Below, piece by piece: positions 24,510 to 31,166 of a stretch of 64,000 bases of DNA. Below the pieces are notes generated by a model that searched no databases, was not told where the DNA came from, and saw only the letters and a program-made list of their open reading frames with translations. The position numbers and the translations under genes were made by a program. Positions within the stretch are counted from its first letter, which is position 1. Each line of letters starts with the position of its first letter. The DNA comes from Gottfriedia acidiceleris (GTDB lineage Bacteria > Bacillota > Bacilli > Bacillales > Bacillaceae_G). The stretch lies in NCBI RefSeq assembly GCF_002128425.1, contig NZ_NESS01000002.1, positions 186,001 to 250,000 of the forward strand, in the 5' to 3' direction.

Positions 24510-25655
24510 TTGAATAATAAAATCAGTTATGAAGATTTAGTACATGGAAAAATAACTATTGAAGATCCAGAAATTCTAGCGTTAATCGAAACAAGTGTAT
24601 TGAAGAGATTACGTTATATCAAACAACAAGGAAATACTTTTTTTATTCATTCTAAAGCAACTCATAATAGGCTTGAACATAGTTTAGGCGTACATAACTT
24701 GGCAACTAAATTTATTAGTAAATTTCAAAATGAATTTACAAATTATGAAAAAAAATTACTTTTAATATCGGCACTATTACATGATATCGGTCACGGACCG
24801 TTTTCCCATTGTTTTGAGGGCATATCGAACCATTCTCATCATGAATGGACAATAAAACTGATCAAGGAATCTGACGAAATTAAAAACATTTTAAATAGAA
24901 TATCTGGTTTGTTTGATGATGTTATTGAGGTTTTAAGCTATACAGGGAAATTTAAGGTAATTGAAAAAATTCTATTTGGACCATTAGGATTAGATCAATT
25001 AGATTTTTGGAATAGAGACCTAATTCATTCAGATTTAAAGTTAAACCAAATGGATTTAAATTCTCTTTTAAATCAAATGATAATTTGGAACCATGAAGTG
25101 GTCATCGACGAAAATGGAATCAATCATATCGAACAGATGACTTTGATTAAAAATTCTCTTTTTCATTCAGGATTTGGAAATCCAGGTGTCATTGGAAAGG
25201 ACATATTATTAAAGGTGATTTTATCAGAATTAAAAAGCAGAAATCACATTCGTTCTAAGTTACTTCAAGAAGTTTTAATAAATCCAATTGAAAATACCTC
25301 TATTGAATCTTACTTGGCACTAACAGATGAAGTTCTACTTAAGGAAATGAAGGAAGCTAAAGATTTTGAAAACGGAGATAAATATTTACAAGACCTTATT
25401 AAATTGTACCTTAGTGAAAAACAAAGTTTACCGTATTCTTTAGATAAAGTCGAATTGTCAAGCAACGAAGAATCAATCATTTCATATATTCAACACAATA
25501 AAGGTTACTACGCTTATCAATCAAACGTATTGCTAAAAACAAATACTAATGTAAGAGACGCAAAAGAGATTTCTGATCACCTACTAGAATCATCACTCTT
25601 ACCTAAAGTAGAGTATTACTTTACTCTTCCCACACCTGTGAAGTTATGCAACTAA
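24510..25655 (+). CDS. HD-domain phosphohydrolase
   Basis: 381 residues. HD-domain motifs: RLEHSLGVHNL (first His), LLHDIGHGPFSH (HD dyad, residues about 91-102) and a later LDQLDFWNRD aspartate. The arrangement matches dGTPase/SAMHD1-like phosphohydrolases, which hydrolyse nucleotides; the substrate here is unknown. HD-type dNTPases can act in phage defence, so a cassette role in defence is possible but not shown. TTG start with AATAGGAG. The stop is the TAA of CAACTAA in U26, so the last residues (LCN) overlap the site. Confidence 0.82.
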   Translation: MNNKISYEDLVHGKITIEDPEILALIETSVLKRLRYIKQQGNTFFIHSKATHNRLEHSLGVHNLATKFISKFQNEFTNYEKKLLLISALLHDIGHGPFSHCFEGISNHSHHEWTIKLIKESDEIKNILNRISGLFDDVIEVLSYTGKFKVIEKILFGPLGLDQLDFWNRDLIHSDLKLNQMDLNSLLNQMIIWNHEVVIDENGINHIEQMTLIKNSLFHSGFGNPGVIGKDILLKVILSELKSRNHIRSKLLQEVLINPIENTSIESYLALTDEVLLKEMKEAKDFENGDKYLQDLIKLYLSEKQSLPYSLDKVELSSNEESIISYIQHNKGYYAYQSNVLLKTNTNVRDAKEISDHLLESSLLPKVEYYFTLPTPVKLCN

Positions 25656-25678
25656 CTAATGCAATAGTTGAATAAGAT
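25642..25678 (+). repeat. Short single-core site U26
   Basis: TTATGCAACTAA (to 25655), centre CTAATGCA, ATAGTTGAATAAGAT. Single core with outer arms on both sides; contains the stop codon of the HD gene. Confidence 0.75.
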
Positions 25679-25747
25679 TTGGGTGAGAGCTGATTGATAA
25701 TTGGACTCCTATTTAACTATTGATTTTCTAAAAAGGGGTGAATTTTT

Positions 25748-26062
25748 TTGGTAAGGGAAGATCTTAAGGTATTCACTAAAATCACATTCATTATTGCGCT
25801 GCTTACGATTACGTTAATACCTATAAGTGTGTTCCTAGTATCCGTAACTTCTGAGGAGGTGGAACCTGTATTTGAAGGTCTAGTCATGCTTTCGGTTGTG
25901 CTTACAGTGCTTGGCATTCCTTTAAGTATAATTTCCATGTTTAGCACAGAAAACCTAGTTAAAAGAATTTTTGCTTTAATTATAAATTTTTTGCCACTTA
26001 CCGTTATAGTTTACAAGTTTATAATGGAAATCATAAATGAGTTTACAAAAACTGCACCTTAG
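25748..26062 (+). CDS. Small membrane protein cassette
   Basis: 104 residues with three hydrophobic helices (about 10-31, 42-64, 74-95). TTG start with AAAAGGGGTG upstream. No family recognised. Cassette between U26 and U27, the last of the main array. Confidence 0.6.
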   Translation: MVREDLKVFTKITFIIALLTITLIPISVFLVSVTSEEVEPVFEGLVMLSVVLTVLGIPLSIISMFSTENLVKRIFALIINFLPLTVIVYKFIMEIINEFTKTAP

Positions 26063-26104
26063 CAAAATCAAGAAAATATATTTTTCAAAGGGGCTACATC
26101 TCAT

Positions 26105-26202
26105 TTTTCTTATGTAACTAACGCATTGCTTTAGTTGTAGATCACGAGTTGCTAGCAGCTCATTTTTTATTCAACAAAATGGCAGATTAGTTGCATCAGA
26201 AA
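26105..26202 (+). repeat. attC-like two-box unit U27
   Basis: TTCTTATGTAACTAA (to 26121), centre CGCATTGCT, TTAGTTG; hairpin ACGAGTTGCTAGCAGCTC; CAACAAA, ATGGCAGA, TTAGTTG, CATCAGAA. Right end of the main array. Confidence 0.87.
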
Positions 26203-26228
26203 AGGGGATGTTTTAGTAGAAAAAAGTA

Positions 26229-26265
26229 AAAGAACCCTGTTTTTAGAATAATAGGGTTCTTTTAT
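26229..26265. terminator. Terminator hairpin
   Basis: AGAACCCT pairs with AGGGTTCT, T-rich on both sides, between U27 and the minus-strand gene. Confidence 0.7.
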
Positions 26266-26306
26266 TATATGGTATGGGGAGACCGAACGTTATAACTATT
26301 TATTTA

Positions 26307-26681
26307 TTACTTCCATGGAGTTTCAGTTTTATGCTCGATGATGTGTACTACTTTTGGTTCAATATTTTTTTTCATTTGCTCCATTTGATCATCATTATTA
26401 CCAATCTGAATTTGTGCCTGTGTTTGTGCAATGGCATCAATTACTTGTTGTTTAGAAACATTTTTAGAAGCTGCAATCTCAACTACAGTCTTTCCTGTCG
26501 TTAGTTCTTGTTTTAATTCTTGTGCGTTTATTTTTAATATAGAAAATAATTTTTCATCGTTTAAAAAATAATCTGCAGTATAATCAGGTTGTCCTTTTGT
26601 AGAAAAAAAGCCTTCCACTTTAATATTTGAAGGTGTAGGTTGACCTTTTTGCCTATTATATAAATAAAAATAAAATAACAA
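26307..26681 (-). CDS. Hypothetical protein, probably 5'-truncated
   Basis: 124 codons. The C-terminal two thirds contain ILKINAQELKQELTTGKTVVEIAASKNVSKQQVIDAI, shown here in parts: ILKINAQELKQ, TTGKTVVEIAASKNVS. This recalls the helical LLKID...GKSLAEIA repeats of uncharacterised Bacillus surface proteins. The first 30 residues look unrelated and there is no good ribosome binding site. An IS200-type element begins within 20 bp, so the 5' end was probably lost. Confidence 0.45.
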   Translation of the reverse strand: MLFYFYLYNRQKGQPTPSNIKVEGFFSTKGQPDYTADYFLNDEKLFSILKINAQELKQELTTGKTVVEIAASKNVSKQQVIDAIAQTQAQIQIGNNDDQMEQMKKNIEPKVVHIIEHKTETPWK

Positions 26682-26697
26682 GCAAATTTGCTTGTCA

Positions 26698-27120
26698 GGC
26701 TGTCGAAAAAGTCGACAGCCTTTTATTGTGGAAACGAAAACCTTAGGCTAGACCTAGGGTTCTAAAAAGCTTACAGCGAGGTATTAAAAAAATTCTCCCA
26801 AGGTGCTAAACTATTTTTGGTTCGCCAGCCAAAATAGCAGCATACGGAGGAATTTTTATGTCAAAAGACAGTAATAGTTTAGGACATACAACCTGGAATT
26901 GTAAGTATCACATCGTATTCGCCCCAAAATACAGAAGGCAAGTCATTTACGGGAAAATAAAGAAAGATATAGGAGAAATACTTCGAACTTTATGTGAAAG
27001 AAAAGGTGTTGAGATTATAGAAGCCACAGCGTGTAAGGATCACATTCATATGTTAGTTAGCATCCCGCCAAAGATTAGTGTGTAAGCATTTGTAGGATAT
27101 TTAAAGAGGAAGAGTAAAAA
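26698..27120 (+). mobile_element. IS200/IS605-type element remnant
   Basis: Begins with hairpin GGCTGTCG/CGACAGCC and subterminal structure, followed by a TnpA gene. The right part of the element is missing: the sequence passes straight into kdpD-like coding sequence at about 27121. Confidence 0.72.
26858..27115 (+). pseudogene. tnpA: Truncated IS200-type TnpA transposase
   Basis: The Y1 HUH transposase start is clear: HTTWNCKYHIVFAPKYRRQV and CKDHIHMLVSIPPK, which contains the HIH metal-binding pair. An in-frame TAA at 27083 follows, then VGYLKRKSKK in continuation. The nucleophile tyrosine region is absent. The protein cannot be active. Confidence 0.85.
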
Positions 27121-27768
27121 GATATGAGGATGTTGAAGAATTACTCGCTGCTGGTATTAATGTGAATTGGCAATGAATATCCAGCATTTAGAAAGTGTTC
27201 ATGACATGGTACAACAAGTTACCGGAGTTGCTGTAAGAGAAAGAGTACCTGACTCTTTTGTACGGAAAGCAAATGAAATGCAGTTAATTGGCCTAACTCC
27301 GGAAGCACTTCAAAAGAGATTACAAGATGGAAAGATTAATAATAAAGAGAAAATTGAACAGAGAATAAATAATTTTTTACAATAACAAATTTAGGTGCTA
27401 TACGAGAACTAGCACTCCACGGTTCTACTGCTGGGAAGCTTATCCGACGAGGCTGGAGAATGGCTAACTGATTAAATGCAGATCTAATTGTTTTAACTGT
27501 AAAAATGGAAAGTGGGAATTTTAATTCTCCTACAAGGCAAGTAACTGTATCAGAATGGAGAGAACTGACAGAGCAATTAGGCGCAGTATTTACTGAAGAG
27601 CCTTCAAAGGGAAGTAAACCGGCAGATGTTATTGTAAATATCGCAAAAAAACACAATATTACTCAAATACTACTTGGCCAATTAGCACGATCCAGATTTG
27701 AAGATATTACAAAAGACTCAATTGTTAATGCAATAATGCATAAACGAGTAATATTGATTTGTATATAG
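27121..27768 (+). pseudogene. kdpD: Broken KdpD N-terminal (sensor/USP) region
   Basis: Three pieces of KdpD-like sequence in changing frames: DVEELLAAGINV (27124-27165), MNIQHLESVHDMVQQVTGV...VRERVPDS (27173-27385), then a universal-stress-like domain ADVIVNIAKKHNITQILLGQ up to 27768. At least two frameshifts and a lost 5' end. In several firmicutes a short KdpD without histidine kinase accompanies kdpFABC, and KdpD USP domains can bind c-di-AMP (known for S. aureus KdpD). Here the gene is dead and lies upstream of the riboswitches. Confidence 0.8.
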
Positions 27769-27909
27769 TATCAGATAATCGAAATTAATTGTTATTTTTA
27801 TAAAATAATTTGGCGTTTCTTTAGAACAACTTAAAAAATTTTAAAAAAATGTAGTTTACAAAATGAATTTACAGGAGTATATTAACGAACATAATAAAAA
27901 ATTTAATGA

Positions 27910-28053
27910 CCTATGATCGCTGAATTCTTTTGAAGCGGGGGAACCAATTATTGTGCATTTGCACTTGGGGTGAATCCTTTAAAAAGGTAGGGCTACTCTT
28001 AAAAGCCCGAATCCGACAGCTAACCTCGTAAGCGTGTTTTAGAGAAGGTTTCT
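27910..28053 (+). ncRNA. c-di-AMP (ydaO-type) riboswitch 1
   Basis: Conserved ydaO elements in order: GATCGCTGAA, AGCGGGGGAACC, TTGGGGTGAATCC, AGGGCTA, GCCCGAATCCGACAGC, TAACCTCGTAAGCGTG and AGAGAAGG. c-di-AMP binding to this class terminates transcription of K+ uptake and wall genes. A terminator follows at 28065-28098, and no gene lies before riboswitch 2. Confidence 0.93.
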
Positions 28054-28064
28054 ATTTGTCCTTG

Positions 28065-28098
28065 AAAAAAGACACTTGGAATCCTAGTGTCTTTTTTG
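28065..28098 (+). terminator. Expression-platform terminator of riboswitch 1
   Basis: GACACTTGG...CCTAGTGTC with a T run. Confidence 0.85.
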
Positions 28099-28307
28099 TG
28101 TTCTAAAACAGATTAACGACCATAGGCATATGGAAGAAGGGAAGAGTAAAAAAAAAATTATCGAATAGCCCAATCAAATTCAATAAACATGAATATTTGT
28201 AAAGATGTGCAAAAATATTAATTTACTACTTTACAAGTTGAATTTAGGAGTGTAAAGTAACGTTCATAATCGAATAGTACAAACAGATTACTAATTGTAA
28301 TCAAATA

Positions 28308-28452
28308 ACCTATGATCGCTGAATTCATTCGAAGCGGGGGAACCAAATTGTGTGCAAATTGCACTTGGGGTGAATCCTTTAAAAAGGTAGGGCTACTCTT
28401 AAAAGCCCGAATCCGACAGCTAACCTCGTAAGCGTGCCTAAGAGAAGGTTTC
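28308..28452 (+). ncRNA. c-di-AMP (ydaO-type) riboswitch 2
   Basis: Near-identical core to riboswitch 1, including GATCGCTGAATTC, GCGGGGGAACC, TTGGGGTGAATCC and CCGACAGCTAACCTCG. Flanking upstream sequence also resembles that of riboswitch 1, which points to a local duplication. It controls the gene at 28570. Confidence 0.93.
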
Positions 28453-28467
28453 CTTTTGTTGTCATTG

Positions 28468-28499
28468 TCTAGACACTAGGGATAACCTAGTGTCTTTTT
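28468..28499 (+). terminator. Expression-platform terminator of riboswitch 2
   Basis: AGACACTAGGGATAACCTAGTGTCT with T run. Confidence 0.85.
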
Positions 28500-28569
28500 G
28501 CTGCCTTCTAACAAATCGAAAACACTTAGGGATAGTGAGTAGTAAGCATTATTCAAGGAGGAAATTTTG

Positions 28570-28965
28570 ATGGAAGGTCCAGAACAAATCGTTCTATTTG
28601 TTGACGAAGATGATAAGATTAATAATTTTAAATGTCTATTAGAGCTAACTGAAACTTTGATTATTATTACAAGAAAGGATCAGGCAGTTAGAAAAATTAA
28701 GGAATTAGGATTTTTAAACGTGTTAAAAGAATCATCAGATATTCTTTTATTTCAGGAAAAATGTGAACGAATTTCAAAAATAATTGTTTATAGTGATAAA
28801 TTAGAGACAACTTCACATTTTCTAGAGTGTGCTCAAAGGTATTTTAAAGCACCAATTATCTTAATTACTGAAAATAAAAAGTATTCTGTTCTAACATATA
28901 AATTACTTGGTGCAAACTTAGTAATTTATACAAATTCAATTCATATTTTGCCTTTTTTAAAGTAA
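28570..28965 (+). CDS. Unrecognised c-di-AMP-riboswitch-controlled gene
   Basis: 131 residues; AAGGAGG is well placed before TTG/ATG at 28567/28570. Alternating strands and helices (IVLFVDEDDKI, ETLIIITRK, KIIVYSDK, APIILITEN, LGANLVIYTN) suggest a Rossmann-like or receiver/USP-like fold, but no catalytic motif or conserved phospho-acceptor is evident. It lies between two c-di-AMP riboswitches and upstream of kdpFABC. I infer a role in K+ homeostasis, perhaps replacing the lost KdpD; this is not shown by the sequence. Confidence 0.7.
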   Translation: MEGPEQIVLFVDEDDKINNFKCLLELTETLIIITRKDQAVRKIKELGFLNVLKESSDILLFQEKCERISKIIVYSDKLETTSHFLECAQRYFKAPIILITENKKYSVLTYKLLGANLVIYTNSIHILPFLK

Positions 28966-29019
28966 TGAGTTTATCGAAAATAACAACAAAAATGGTAAAA
29001 AGATGATAATTAATTTAAT

Positions 29020-29186
29020 AACCTACGATCGCTGAGTTCAAATTGTCGAGTGAAGAACGAGACTTGAAGCGGGGGAACCAATTTTTTTGTGCAAATGCAC
29101 TTGGGGTGAATCCTTTTTAAAAGGTAGGGCTACTTTTTAGGCCCGAATCCGACAGCTAACCTCGTAAGCGTGTAAAGAGGAGGTTT
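29020..29186 (+). ncRNA. c-di-AMP (ydaO-type) riboswitch 3
   Basis: Same conserved core (GATCGCTGAG, GCGGGGGAACC, TTGGGGTGAATCC, CCGACAGCTAACCTCG) with a longer P1-proximal insertion (CGAGTGAAGAACGAGACTTG). It directly precedes the kdp operon and should repress it when c-di-AMP is high. Confidence 0.93.
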
Positions 29187-29205
29187 CCTTTAGTGATGTC
29201 TTTTT

Positions 29206-29238
29206 TAGGCACTGGGGATTCTCCCAGTGTCTTTTTTG
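29206..29238 (+). terminator. Expression-platform terminator of riboswitch 3
   Basis: GGCACTGGG...CTCCCAGTGTC with T run, 45 bp before the first small ORF of the kdp operon. Confidence 0.85.
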
Positions 29239-29282
29239 CGTTCATCTTTAAGGAATTTAGTAAAAAAATGGAGGGATTAAAA

Positions 29283-29387
29283 GTGTTAGACATGTATATG
29301 ATTGGTGGTATTTTGGTTCTGACTGTTTTAATGGCAGCATTAATCACTTGGTCAGATTCAGTGGTGGAAGAGGGGAAGGATCAATGA
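29283..29387 (+). CDS. 34-residue membrane peptide leading the kdp operon
   Basis: GTG (or ATG three codons on) with GGAGGG upstream. One transmembrane helix (MIGGILVLTVLMAALITW) and an acidic tail VVEEGKDQ. Its TGA overlaps the ATG of KdpF (ATGA), so the two are coupled. A longer frame runs back through the riboswitch terminator and is not used. Not a classic kdp gene; possibly a second KdpF-like peptide that stabilises the pump. Confidence 0.65.
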   Translation: MLDMYMIGGILVLTVLMAALITWSDSVVEEGKDQ

Positions 29388-29464
29388 CAATCGCTTTAGG
29401 AATACTTGTCATTCTTGTTACAGGTTACTTAGTATATGCGTTAATAAATCCAGAGAAATTTTAA
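29384..29464 (+). CDS. kdpF: KdpF, small subunit of the K+ pump
   Basis: 26 residues: MTIALGILVILVTGYLVYAL then INPEKF. The single helix ending in a PEKF tail is the KdpF hallmark. It stabilises the KdpABC complex in the membrane. It starts inside the stop of the preceding peptide gene and is followed 16 bp later by kdpA. Confidence 0.88.
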   Translation: MTIALGILVILVTGYLVYALINPEKF

Positions 29465-29480
29465 GGAGGAACCATACATT

Positions 29481-31151
29481 ATGGTTTGGATTGCAGTTTT
29501 TATCAGTATATTATGCTTTATTTTCTTAGCAAAACCAATGGGGCTTTATTTAGAAAAAGTATTCGAGTCAAAGGACTCGAATTTTAATAAGTATTTTAAT
29601 CCAATTGAGAAATTAATTTTTAACATATCCGGTATTAAACAGACGAATCAAAATTGGAAGCAATATATATTAGCATTAGTTTTGACGAATAGTTTTATGA
29701 TTTTTGTAGTTTACTTAATTTTTAGGTTTCAAGGATCACTTCCTTTAAATCCAAGTCATATTCCAAATATGGAGCCTACTTTAGCCTTTAATACAGCAAT
29801 CAGCTTTATGACGAATACAAATCTACAGCATTATAGTGGTGAAAGTGGATTATCATATTTATCTCAAATGTCAGCTATTACATTCATGATGTTTGTTGCA
29901 CCATCTACTACATTGGCGCTAGCTATTTCATTTATTCGAGGATTAGCTGGAAAACAATTTGGTAATTTTTATGTTGATTTTATTAAAGCAATTACACGAG
30001 TGTTTCTACCAATTTCAATTATCACAGCTTTTATATTTGTAGCATTGGGAGTACCGCAAACATTAGAAGGAACAGCGGTAGCACACACAATTGAAGGTGT
30101 AAAGCAATACATCTCTAGAGGACCAGTTGCTTCGTTACTTTCAATCAAACAACTTGGTAATAATGGTGGCGGATTCTTTGGTGTAAACTCGGCTCATCCA
30201 TTTGAAAACCCAACGATATTTTCAAATTTAATTCAAATGATCTTAATGATGCTTTTACCGACGGCTCTACCATATACGTATGGAAAAATGGTTGGTAATA
30301 AAAAGCAAGGACGCGTGTTATTTGTTTCAATGTTTATGATGTTTTTAATTGGATTCGCAACGCTTTATACAGCTGAAGCTGGCGGTACACATGTTTTAAA
30401 TTCACTTGGAATTGACCATTCTGCTGGCAATATGGAAGGTAAAGAGGTTCGATTTGGTACTGCATTTTCTGCATTATATGCAACTGTAACAACGGCTTCA
30501 GAAACTGGAGCAGTCAATACAATGCACGATACATTAACACCAATCGGTGGAATGGTACCTTTAGTGAATATGATGTTAAACACAGTATTCGGTGGTGTTG
30601 GTGCTGGTTTTATTAACGTATTAATGTACGCGATGATTGCAGTCTTTATTTCAGGCCTAATGGTCGGTCGTACACCTGAGTTTTTAGGTAAGAAAATTGA
30701 AGGAAAAGAAATGAAGCTAATAGCCGTTACATTGCTTTTCCAACCACTATTGATTTTAGGTTTGTCAGCAGTAGCATTATCAACTCATTTAGGAGCGGAT
30801 GCAATTTCAAATCCAGGATTCCATGGATTAACACAAGCAATCTATGAATATACTTCTGCGGTTGCGAATAATGGGTCAGGTTTTGAAGGTCTAGGTGATA
30901 ATACACCATTCTGGAATATCACAACTGGTGTTGCAATGTTCTTAGGTCGATATTTCGGATTAATTACAATGCTAGCAGTAGCTGCATCATTAAAAGAAAA
31001 GAAAGTGGTTCCTGAAACAGTTGGAACATTCAGAACTGATAATAGTTTATTTGGTGGTATTTTCGTAGGAACAGCAATTATTGTTGGAGCTTTAACGTTC
31101 TTCCCTGTCCTTGTTCTTGGACCAATTGCCGAATTTCTTACGTTAAATTAA
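29481..31151 (+). CDS. kdpA: KdpA, K+-translocating subunit
   Basis: 556 residues, the channel-like subunit of the high-affinity K+ ATPase, descended from the SKT superfamily with four repeated membrane-pore-membrane units. Pore-loop segments are visible: FMTNTNLQHYSGES, LGNNGGGFFGVNSAHPFENP, ATVTTASETGAVNTMHD, and SAVANNGSGFEGLGDNTPFWN in the last repeat. Full length. AAGGAGGA precedes the ATG. In operon with kdpF, kdpB, kdpC under riboswitch 3. Confidence 0.97.
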   Translation: MVWIAVFISILCFIFLAKPMGLYLEKVFESKDSNFNKYFNPIEKLIFNISGIKQTNQNWKQYILALVLTNSFMIFVVYLIFRFQGSLPLNPSHIPNMEPTLAFNTAISFMTNTNLQHYSGESGLSYLSQMSAITFMMFVAPSTTLALAISFIRGLAGKQFGNFYVDFIKAITRVFLPISIITAFIFVALGVPQTLEGTAVAHTIEGVKQYISRGPVASLLSIKQLGNNGGGFFGVNSAHPFENPTIFSNLIQMILMMLLPTALPYTYGKMVGNKKQGRVLFVSMFMMFLIGFATLYTAEAGGTHVLNSLGIDHSAGNMEGKEVRFGTAFSALYATVTTASETGAVNTMHDTLTPIGGMVPLVNMMLNTVFGGVGAGFINVLMYAMIAVFISGLMVGRTPEFLGKKIEGKEMKLIAVTLLFQPLLILGLSAVALSTHLGADAISNPGFHGLTQAIYEYTSAVANNGSGFEGLGDNTPFWNITTGVAMFLGRYFGLITMLAVAASLKEKKVVPETVGTFRTDNSLFGGIFVGTAIIVGALTFFPVLVLGPIAEFLTLN

Positions 31152-31166
31152 TGGAGGAGTAATAAA

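Larger units (their letters stand above)
3289..26203. other. Putative integron-like gene-cassette array
   Basis: Seen: about 27 related palindromic units separate mostly single genes. Almost every gene reads on the + strand, begins 50-130 bp after the right box of one unit and ends within about 50 bp of the left box of the next. The genes are unrelated to one another. Exceptions are an alpha/beta hydrolase (4.2-4.9 kb), the tyrosine recombinase (7.1-7.9 kb) and an XRE regulator trio (21.8-22.7 kb), all on the minus strand. Inferred: the units are recombination sites and the genes are exchangeable cassettes. The array continues in decayed form at 34.3-38.5 kb. Confidence 0.7.

Noticed and set aside
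3289-26203. Repeated palindromic units as a CRISPR array
   Set aside because: Spacing is several hundred to over a thousand bases and holds genes; units are about 100 bp and not identical; no cas genes are seen.
27336-27656. Minus-strand frame of 106 codons
   Set aside because: It is antisense to the kdpD remnant, with no start signals.
29193-29387. Long version of the small gene before kdpF
   Set aside because: The first 30 codons would run through the riboswitch terminator; a GTG with a good ribosome binding site lies at 29283.
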